DNA from: Hyella patelloides LEGE 07179
GTDB taxonomy: Bacteria > Cyanobacteriota > Cyanobacteriia > Cyanobacteriales > Xenococcaceae
Assembly: GCF_900659865.1 (NCBI RefSeq)
Contig: NZ_LR213819.1
Coordinates: 1-32,653 of the forward strand
Direction of reading: 5' to 3'
DNA: 32,653 nucleotides
Below, piece by piece: positions 23,722-30,137 of this stretch; within the stretch, counting starts at the first letter, position 1; each line of letters starts with the position of its first letter. A program made the position numbers and the translations under genes. The notes under the pieces are model-generated. The model was not told where the DNA came from. It did no database searches and worked only from the letters and a program-made list of their open reading frames with translations.

Positions 23722-24432
23722 ATGCTAGAAGTCTGTGATTTAGCTGTTAATTATCGCAACAGATGGGCAATTGACGGTATTTCTTTTCGTTTACAGCCTG
23801 GACACATTGCAGGATTATTTGGGCCTAATGGTGCGGGAAAAAGTACTTTAATCAAAGGTATTTTAGGACTTGTACCAATAGCAAAAGGCGCAGTCAGCTA
23901 TGACTCTCAACCCCTCAAGCGTCAACTAAAAAAAGTAGCTTATGTTCCTCAGCGCAACAAAATCGATTGGGATTACCCCGTAACTGTGGAAAAAGTAGTA
24001 ATGATGGGTCGAATTCCCGCAACAGGTTGGTTTAAACAGCCTTCTCGTAATTCTCGCGAAATAGTTGAGCGTGCCTTGTCAAGAGTGGGTATGACTCAAT
24101 TTCGTCAACATCAAATTAGGGATTTATCGGGAGGACAACAACAACGAGTTTTCCTAGCAAGAGCGATCGCTCAAGAAGCAGATTTGTTCTTTTTTGATGA
24201 ACCATTTAACAATATAGATTATCGTACTGAAGAGATTATTTTTGAAGTTTTTCAAGAGCTAAAACAACAGCAAAAAACCTTATTAGTGATTAGCCACGAT
24301 CTAGGAAAAACTATAGCTAATTACGACCAATTACTATTACTAAATCAAAGATTAATCGCAGTAGGAGAGCGTAAACGGGTATTAACAAATCAAAATATTC
24401 AACAGACTTACGGTAAACTTGTTAGTTGTTAG
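23722..24432 (+). CDS. Manganese/zinc-type ABC transporter, ATP-binding protein
   Basis: A 236-aa ATPase. Walker A is GPNGAGKST (about residues 35-43) and the Q-loop segment is AYVPQRNKIDWDYPVTVEKVVMMGR. The signature is LSGGQQQR, Walker B is LFFFDEP, and the H-loop lies in VISHDLG. The IDWDYPVTV-VVMMGR stretch is typical of the cluster-9 metal (Mn/Zn/Fe) ABC family, closest in feel to cyanobacterial MntA. I start it at ATG 23722 (MLEVCDLAVNYRNRW); the TTG one codon upstream is less likely. A permease gene follows after 123 bases. The substrate-binding lipoprotein gene normally in such operons is not in this window. Fur/Zur-like boxes upstream suggest metal-dependent repression. Confidence 0.9.
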   Translation: MLEVCDLAVNYRNRWAIDGISFRLQPGHIAGLFGPNGAGKSTLIKGILGLVPIAKGAVSYDSQPLKRQLKKVAYVPQRNKIDWDYPVTVEKVVMMGRIPATGWFKQPSRNSREIVERALSRVGMTQFRQHQIRDLSGGQQQRVFLARAIAQEADLFFFDEPFNNIDYRTEEIIFEVFQELKQQQKTLLVISHDLGKTIANYDQLLLLNQRLIAVGERKRVLTNQNIQQTYGKLVSC

Positions 24433-24449
24433 TTTCTAATTGTTAGTGG

Positions 24450-24478
24450 GTACAGCCCCTCATATATCGCGTCTGTAC
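24450..24478. repeat. Palindromic dispersed repeat (GTACAG...CTGTAC)
   Basis: GTACAG and CTGTAC bound 17 bases between the two transporter genes. Twenty-one bases (24454-24474) are the exact reverse complement of 10638-10658 at the left end of the 166-bp element, so the two belong to the same dispersed repeat family. Confidence 0.7.
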
Positions 24479-24493
24479 GGTGGTTAGTTGTTA

Positions 24494-24555
24494 ATTGCTA
24501 ATTATTTATTGTGATCGATCGCTATACTTCATCCCTCATCCCTCATCCCTCATCC
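24494..24555 (+). repeat. 62-bp dispersed repeat with TCATCCC heptamers, copy 1
   Basis: Colinear without gaps with 27588-27649: both begin ATTGCTAATTATTTAT and, after a variable 12-base stretch, continue ATACT followed by TCATCCC heptamers (three complete units, 24529-24549, then TCATCCT). This copy ends exactly at the proposed TTG start of the permease. Confidence 0.8.
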
Positions 24556-25434
24556 TTGATCGTTTGGCTCACTGAACCTCTTAGCTTCGTCTTCATGAGA
24601 CAAGCAATCGCAATTGGGTTTTTCTTAGGAATTCTCAGTGCAATTGTGGGTAGTTATTTAATTTTGCAGCAGATGGGAATGATGGGAGGAGTAATTGCCC
24701 ATGCTGTGTTGCCAGGAATTTCAATTGCTTTTTTCTTAGAAATTAATTTAGCTATTGGAGCATTTATTGCAGGAATTTTAAGTGCTTTATTAGTAATGGG
24801 AATCGAAACGCGATCGCAGATAAAAGTGGATTCGGCTATGGCACTTACTCTTAGTAGTTTTTTAGCTTTAGGAATTATTTTAATTAATCTTTTAAAAACC
24901 AATCAAATCGATCTTAGTAGTATTTTATTTGGTGATATTTTAGGGGTTACTGCTAAAGATGTTTGGCAAACAGCAATTATAACTATATTTATTGTTGTTG
25001 TAACTAAATTATTTTATAAAGAATTAGAATTTTATACTTTCGATCCTATTGGAGCAAAAGCTTGTGGGCTTCCTGTAAAATTGCTTTATTTTGGTTTAAT
25101 TTGTGCCATCACCTTAACCATTGTCGCTAGTATGCAAACTGTGGGGGTATTACTGGTAATGTCTTTATTAGTTGGCCCTGCAATTACAGCATATCTATTA
25201 ATTAAAGAGCTTTATCAAATGATGATTGTTGGCGCAATTATTGGCATATTTTCTAGTATTAGCGGGATGTATATTAGCTACTATTGCGATTTACCCTCTG
25301 GTGCAGCTATTGTAATGACGATCTTTAGTTGCTTTATGTTAGCCTTTCTCTTCAGTCCCTCTCAAGGAATTCTGAACACTCCTCAAAACCGTCACAGATT
25401 AAGCGTGATAATTAAAAGCTTATACAGAAGATAA
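24556..25434 (+). CDS. Manganese/zinc-type ABC transporter, permease protein
   Basis: A polytopic inner-membrane protein with about eight to nine hydrophobic segments. Family features include FMRQAIAIGFFLGILSAIVGSYLILQQMGMMGGVIAHAVLPG near the start and the later TVASMQTVGVLLVMSLLVGPAITAYLL segment (here TIVASMQTVGVLL). The reading frame extends upstream to GTG 24511, but those codons lie in the dispersed repeat (IPHPSS from TCATCCC heptamers). I prefer TTG 24556, giving MIVWLTEPLSFVFMRQ, the usual N-terminus; ATG 24595 would lose the WLTEPL segment. None has a purine-rich ribosome binding site, since the heptamer array occupies that place. It pairs with the ATPase at 23722; no binding-protein gene follows. 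Confidence 0.88.
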   Translation: MIVWLTEPLSFVFMRQAIAIGFFLGILSAIVGSYLILQQMGMMGGVIAHAVLPGISIAFFLEINLAIGAFIAGILSALLVMGIETRSQIKVDSAMALTLSSFLALGIILINLLKTNQIDLSSILFGDILGVTAKDVWQTAIITIFIVVVTKLFYKELEFYTFDPIGAKACGLPVKLLYFGLICAITLTIVASMQTVGVLLVMSLLVGPAITAYLLIKELYQMMIVGAIIGIFSSISGMYISYYCDLPSGAAIVMTIFSCFMLAFLFSPSQGILNTPQNRHRLSVIIKSLYRR

Positions 25435-26040
25435 AGATATTTTGTACAGTCTCAAAATAGATTGTTAAATAAAAAATAAGCGGATCGAGATTAACTCTGT
25501 ATAGTTCAACCAAGTAAGCTAAGGATTTTGCTTCTACTAATTTGCCTGCACTCTGAAACTTTTATTATAGCTAAGATTTTAGAGCTTTTTTATTCTTTGA
25601 ATATTTCTCTTGTTTGTAATAAAAAAAAACTCAGTATAATACTTGATTTTAAACTTATTCGGAATAACTCACTATTTGGGTCTGAAAAAGTAGGCTATTT
25701 TTTGTTAGCTGAAGAATCAATATAGTATTATACTGAACTGAAAATTAAATCATATTAGTTTTCTAATACTAACAAGAAGAAACAAGATAGACAATGCTAG
25801 AATTTACTGAATTTGTTTTTGAAGCCAACGTTAATTAATAAACATAAATGTTAAGAACTTTATATTTATCCACTGTTTAAATAAAATTTTCGATATCTTA
25901 TGAATTAAATGAAATCTCAATCAAGAGTTTTCAGTTTATTTAAAGTTTAACCTAAGAAGTAGAAGAGTTGGCAAAATATAGCAATTCTATATCGTTAATG
26001 AAAAAGAGCCATAAAGAGACTGTTTGTAAAAATCAAAAAT
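25435..26040. other. Gene-free AT-rich region
   Basis: About 600 bp with no convincing gene. A 65-codon frame (25528-25725) has no ATG start, a low-complexity Leu/Ile/Lys composition and no motif. No terminator with a clear stem and U-tract is visible after the permease. Confidence 0.5.
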
Positions 26041-26146
26041 TTGACGGGAGGAAATGCTCTCGGCGTGATGAGCATTCTGGCGACAGTTCTCTGGGTCGGG
26101 AAACCCTTCTGCAAGACTGTCGCGCTATTCCACTCCCGTGTTGACT
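26041..26146 (-). mobile_element. Structured repeat, probable IS200/IS605-type right-end remnant, long copy
   Basis: A strongly folded, higher-GC block in AT-rich surroundings. The outer stem is ACGGGAG (26044-26050) with CTCCCGT (26133-26139). Hairpin A is AATGCTC/GAGCATT (26053-26059, 26070-26076). Hairpin B is GCGACAGT/ACTGTCGC (26080-26087, 26116-26123), enclosing GGGT/ACCC. On the minus strand it reads CAACACGGGAGTGGAAT ... AGCATTTCCTCCC. Both ends recur at 30021-30069. A minus-strand frame through it (SGIARQSCRRVSRP...) ends with the structure, as TnpB genes do when their 3' end overlaps the guide RNA. Subterminal hairpins before a fixed terminal sequence fit IS200/IS605 ends or their non-coding derivatives. 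The structure is seen; the assignment is inferred. Confidence 0.5.
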
Positions 26147-26514
26147 ATGGATAACCAACTTAAATAATCGTTTAACAACGGCATTCATAAGAACAAAGAG
26201 AATAAAACTCACGCACCACAAAGTTTTGCAACCTTTCCATATCCCTTCTATATAAAATATTTGAGAGCTAACCAGAAGCTAATCTTTTGAGTAAGAATTG
26301 AATAAATGCCTTTTAATTCCATTGGTGGATTTGCAGAAGCAAAATCCTGACAAAGTAGTACAAAAATATCTTGCGATACAGTTTGAGATTAAAACAGCAA
26401 TCAGTAAAATGCCTAGAAAGCTTATTTCTTAGCAATTTTTCAAGTTACGGAAATTCATTTTTCAATAAAATTAGAATAATCATCACGTATTAAGTAATTA
26501 AACTAATCAGATCC
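26147..26514. other. Gene-free region upstream of cysK
   Basis: About 370 AT-rich bases without a gene. It must hold the cysK promoter; no clear -35/-10 pair stands out (a TTTTCAATAAAATTAGAATAA stretch lies near 26458-26480). No transposase coding sequence continues from the structured remnant. Confidence 0.45.
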
Positions 26515-27453
26515 ATGCGTATTGCTAACAACATTACCGAATTAATTGGTCGTACTCCCTTAGTGCGCTTAAATTCTCTTCCCCAAACAGAAGGATGCAT
26601 CGCCGAAATTGTCGTTAAACTGGAGAGTATGAACCCCTCTTCTTCGGTAAAAGATCGCATTGGAGTCCATATGATTAATGCAGCCGAAAAAGCAGGTAAA
26701 ATTTCCCCTGATAAAACAATTATTGTTGAACCTACTTCTGGTAATACAGGGATTGCCTTGGCAATGGCAGCAGCAGCTAAAGGCTATAAACTAATTCTCA
26801 CTATGCCAGAAAGCATGAGCTTAGAAAGAAGAGCCATGTTAAAAGCATATGGTGCCAAACTAGAGTTAACCCCTGCAATGGCGGGAATGAAAGGAGCGAT
26901 TGAAAAAGCAGAGGAGCTAACTTCAAATATTCCTGATGCTTATATGCCTCAACAGTTTCAAAACCCTGCTAATCCAGAAATTCACCGTATGACTACTGCC
27001 GAAGAAATTTGGCGGGATACTGATGGTAATGTGGATATTGTTGTTGCTGGAGTGGGTACAGGGGGAACAATCACAGGAGTTGCCGAAGTACTAAAACAAC
27101 GCAGATCGGGGTTTCAGGCGATCGCAGTTGAACCCACAGATAGCGCGGTAATATCTGGAAAAAACCCAGGAGGACATAAAATACAGGGTATTGGTGCAGG
27201 ATTTATCCCTGAAGTACTTAAAGTCAATTTAATCGATGAAATTATCACTATTACCAATGATGAGGCTTTTGAATACGGTCGTCGTTTAGCCAGAGAAGAA
27301 GGTTTATTATCAGGTATCTCTTCTGGTGCTGCGGTGGCTGCTGCCATTAAAGTAGGTCAAAGAGCAGAAAATAAAGATAAGTTGATCGTGGTAATTCAAC
27401 CTAGTTTTGGCGAACGTTATTTAAGCACTCCTTTATTTCAGAATCTAGAATGA
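26515..27453 (+). CDS. cysK: Cysteine synthase (O-acetylserine sulfhydrylase A type)
   Basis: A 312-aa PLP enzyme making L-cysteine from O-acetyl-L-serine and sulfide. The PLP lysine is Lys46 in [10 protein letters not shown]. The substrate loop is [12 protein letters not shown] (about residues 82-93), the phosphate cradle is [12 protein letters not shown] (about 179-190), and the C-terminal signature [14 protein letters not shown] is intact. The N-terminus [20 protein letters not shown] is the classic start of the family, from ATG 26515. Length is normal. It stands alone, with no cysE or sulfate-assimilation gene in the window. Two short hairpins follow the stop. Confidence 0.95.
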   Translation: MRIANNITELIGRTPLVRLNSLPQTEGCIAEIVVKLESMNPSSSVKDRIGVHMINAAEKAGKISPDKTIIVEPTSGNTGIALAMAAAAKGYKLILTMPESMSLERRAMLKAYGAKLELTPAMAGMKGAIEKAEELTSNIPDAYMPQQFQNPANPEIHRMTTAEEIWRDTDGNVDIVVAGVGTGGTITGVAEVLKQRRSGFQAIAVEPTDSAVISGKNPGGHKIQGIGAGFIPEVLKVNLIDEIITITNDEAFEYGRRLAREEGLLSGISSGAAVAAAIKVGQRAENKDKLIVVIQPSFGERYLSTPLFQNLE

Positions 27454-27462
27454 GCAGAAATA

Positions 27463-27497
27463 AACACTCAAGTGTTGTTAATCCCGTCAAGCGGGAT
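27463..27497 (+). repeat. Two consecutive hairpins downstream of cysK
   Basis: AACACT-CA-AGTGTT (27463-27476) and ATCCCG-TCAAG-CGGGAT (27481-27497) lie 10-44 bases after the stop. Neither is followed by a T-run, so they could stabilise the 3' end or be decayed repeats rather than act as an intrinsic terminator. Repeat-like AT-rich sequence follows to 27587. Confidence 0.45.
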
Positions 27498-27587
27498 CGA
27501 GATGGTTAATGGTTAGTTGCTAGTTGTCGAGCGTTTTCAATTGATTGGTTTCATGTCATAGTTGATTAGTTCGTTTGCTAATTGCTA

Positions 27588-27649
27588 ATTGCTAATTATT
27601 TATCATGGTTGATTGCCATACTTCATCCCTCATCCCTCATCCCTCATCA
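27588..27649 (+). repeat. 62-bp dispersed repeat with TCATCCC heptamers, copy 2
   Basis: Second copy of the repeat at 24494-24555, gap-free, with three complete TCATCCC units (27623-27643) then TCATCAT. It lies between cysK and the acyl-AMP ligase gene. The remaining sequence to 27836 shows no gene. Confidence 0.8.
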
Positions 27650-27836
27650 TTTCCCGAAAGCGACAAATAAATAGTAGCCAAATACCTTACAGTATTCAAT
27701 TAATAGGATATGGTATAACTTGACCAAAGGTCACGGTAGTCTCTGTTTTGCGATCGATAACTCTTACCTTAATTATTTTTTGGTAACAAGAATAAGTCGT
27801 GACAGAGTAATCTTTGACTCTAAAAAGCAAAAGTGA

Positions 27837-29615
27837 ATGAGTGGTTTAGAAAAAAAAATTCCAGCGAATACTTTAGTTGATGTTCTCAGACAAAGGGCTG
27901 CTTTACAACCAGATAAAGTTGCCTATACCTTTTTAGTTGATGGAGAAAGTGAAAAGATTAATCTCACTTATCTTCAATTAGAACAGAAAGCTCAAGCCAT
28001 TGCTACTTATATTCAATCTCTTTGTCAGCCTCAAGCCAGAGTTTTGTTGCTTTATCCTCCTGGTTTGGGTTTTATCGAAGCTTTTTTTGGTTGTTTATAT
28101 GGAGGAGCGATCGCTATTCCTGCCTATCCACCCCGTCCTAATCGCTCTATTGACCGTATTCAGAGTATTATTAAATCTGCCGAACCAGCTTTAGCTCTCA
28201 CTACTAATTCTATTATCACTAATCTCCAAAAAAAAGCAGATCGTATTCCTGAGTTAAAAACCCTGCGTTGGTTAGCTACAGATAACTTAGAGCTTAAATA
28301 TGCTCAAAAATGGCAAGAAACAGCGATCTATCAAGATGATTTAGCCTTTCTACAATATACTTCGGGTTCAACTGCTGAACCAAAAGGAGTTAAAATATCT
28401 CACCACAATCTATTACACAATTTAGAAGCGATTCACTCTTGCTTTCAACATCATTCTCAAAGTCAAGGAGTTATTTGGCTACCTCCTTATCACGATATGG
28501 GACTAATTGGGGGAATTCTGCAACCACTTTACGGTGATTTTCCCGTAACTTTAATGTCTCCTTTAATGTTTTTACAAAATCCTTTACGCTGGTTAAAAGC
28601 AATTTCTCACTATAAAGCTACCACCAGTGGAGGCCCTAATTTTGCTTATGATTTATGTGTGCAGAAATTTAAGCCAGAATCGTTTACAGATTTAGATTTA
28701 AGTAGTTGGGATGTTGCGTTCAATGGTGCAGAGCCGATTAATTACGAAACAATAGAAAAATTTACTAAGACTTTTGCACCCTATGGTTTTCGAGAATCAG
28801 CCTTTTATCCCTGTTATGGCATGGCGGAGGCTACTTTGATCATTTCTGGGGGAGTCAAACAAAGCAAGCCACTGACCAAAATCGTTGATAGTAAACAGTT
28901 AGAACAAAATAAAATAGCGATTTCTGAAACAGAAACGCCGAATACTCGTATCTTAGTAAGTTGTGGTCATAGTTTACCAGATCAAACAGTCACCATTATC
29001 AACTCCGATACTATGCAACCCTGTAAACCAGGAGAAATCGGCGAAATTTGGGTTTCTGGCTCTAGTATTGCTCATGGCTATTGGAATCAACCTCAAGCCA
29101 CAGAAAAGACCTTTAAAGCTCAAATTAAAAACCGAGAATCAGCCCATTTTTTACGTACTGGAGATTTAGGATTTATCCAGCAAGGAGAATTATTTGTCAC
29201 AGGACGCTTAAAAGATTTAATTATTATCAAAGGTCGCAACCATTATCCTCAAGATATCGAAAGAACTGTAGAAGCTAGCAGCGATTTTATTAGACCTGGT
29301 GGTACAGCTAGTTTTGTAGTTGATGGGACAGGAGAAGAAAAATTAGTTATTCTCTCAGAAATTGAACGTCGTTATTGGGATCGCAGAAATAAATCTCAAT
29401 CAAATAAAGCGTCTACAAATAACCTAGAAAAACCTGATTTGAAGCAGTTGATTCGTCGCCAAATTGCTCAAAATCATGATTTACAAACTCACCGTATTCT
29501 ATTACTAAAACCTGGTAGTATTCCTAAAACTTCTAGTGGCAAGATTCAGCGTCATGTATGTCGCAATAGCTTCCTGTCAGGAGATTTTCAGTCATTAGAA
29601 GTTGTTAATAGTTAA
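27837..29615 (+). CDS. Fatty acyl-AMP ligase (FAAL-type adenylating enzyme)
   Basis: A 592-aa member of the ANL superfamily that activates a fatty acid as acyl-adenylate, usually for transfer to an acyl carrier protein. The adenylation P-loop YTSGSTAEPKG is at residues 174-184. FAAL-type blocks follow: WLPPYHDMGLIGGILQPLYGDFPVTLMSP, ATTSGGPNFAYDLCV, and FYPCYGMAEATLI. The hinge region is LFVTGRLKDLIIIKGRNHYPQDIE, and the end is IPKTSSGKIQRHVCR with the conserved catalytic Lys. In cyanobacteria such ligases feed polyketide, lipopeptide or hydrocarbon pathways, but no ACP, PKS or NRPS gene follows here, so this is a stand-alone copy. ATG 27837 is taken as the start, giving the usual N-terminus. 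Confidence 0.92.
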   Translation: MSGLEKKIPANTLVDVLRQRAALQPDKVAYTFLVDGESEKINLTYLQLEQKAQAIATYIQSLCQPQARVLLLYPPGLGFIEAFFGCLYGGAIAIPAYPPRPNRSIDRIQSIIKSAEPALALTTNSIITNLQKKADRIPELKTLRWLATDNLELKYAQKWQETAIYQDDLAFLQYTSGSTAEPKGVKISHHNLLHNLEAIHSCFQHHSQSQGVIWLPPYHDMGLIGGILQPLYGDFPVTLMSPLMFLQNPLRWLKAISHYKATTSGGPNFAYDLCVQKFKPESFTDLDLSSWDVAFNGAEPINYETIEKFTKTFAPYGFRESAFYPCYGMAEATLIISGGVKQSKPLTKIVDSKQLEQNKIAISETETPNTRILVSCGHSLPDQTVTIINSDTMQPCKPGEIGEIWVSGSSIAHGYWNQPQATEKTFKAQIKNRESAHFLRTGDLGFIQQGELFVTGRLKDLIIIKGRNHYPQDIERTVEASSDFIRPGGTASFVVDGTGEEKLVILSEIERRYWDRRNKSQSNKASTNNLEKPDLKQLIRRQIAQNHDLQTHRILLLKPGSIPKTSSGKIQRHVCRNSFLSGDFQSLEVVNS

Positions 29616-30020
29616 TAGTATTGAGAATGAGATAATGTTTTTAACCACTTAAAATCGGCGTATCAAAAACCTGTATCAACATAGGCTAATACTATTTATT
29701 GTTGGTAATAAGAGTGTTCGGTTGTGTTTGCAATTGGGGTATTGGAGATTGGGAATTAGGAATTCTTTGACTTTCAGGTTGTTACTAGATTGGTTAAAAT
29801 CTTTTGATTTCGACCATTAATTAATACATGAGAATTAGTATAACCAAAAAAACAGAATATTTTGAACAATTTAACGCTTTTTTATACAATATAAATTTAA
29901 TAATAGCTATTCTTTTCATTGAACTAATAAGTGTGAAATAACAAATAAGCAACCCATCATAAATGTTAAATATCTGTAAAGTTACAGACTGTTATGGATA
30001 GTATTGGCTAAAAAATACCC
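29616..30020. other. Gene-free spacer upstream of the RTX gene
   Basis: About 400 AT-rich bases. It holds a G-rich degenerate tract (near 29735-29765, ATTGGGG/ATTGGAG/ATTGGGA-like units) typical of decayed heptamer repeats. No gene, RNA gene or clear terminator is visible. Confidence 0.45.
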
Positions 30021-30069
30021 AACACGGGAGTGGAATATGCTGCTTAGCCAGCAGCATTTCCTCCCTTCA
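30021..30069 (+). mobile_element. Structured repeat, short copy of the 26041-26146 element
   Basis: Begins AACACGGGAGTGGAAT and ends AGCATTTCCTCCC followed by TTCAA, matching both ends of the minus-strand reading of 26041-26146. The interior is replaced by one hairpin ATGCTGC-TTAGCCA-GCAGCAT (30037-30057). GGGAG (30026-30030) can pair with CTCCC (30061-30065). This looks like an internally deleted, non-coding derivative (PATE/MITE-like) of the same element, in the opposite orientation. It lies 69 bases before the RTX gene and may influence its leader. Confidence 0.55.
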
Positions 30070-30137
30070 ATTGTCCTCAAGCAGAATATTATTCCTAATA
30101 AATACCAATTTTTAAAATAAATTTATTGTCTATATGT

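Noticed and set aside
25528-25725. 65-codon plus-strand frame in the gene-free region
   Set aside because: No ATG start, AT-driven composition, and no recognisable feature.
26041-26146. Riboswitch for cysK
   Set aside because: It lies about 370 bp upstream, its coding-like orientation is the opposite strand, and its ends recur as a dispersed repeat; I could not match it to a known riboswitch class.
26033-26221. 62-codon minus-strand frame as a stand-alone gene
   Set aside because: Its second half is the translated structured repeat and its first half has no TnpB or other motif; treated as part of an element remnant.
30126-30137. TTG start four codons upstream of the RTX gene ATG
   Set aside because: ATG 30138 gives the family-like N-terminus, and the extra residues add nothing.
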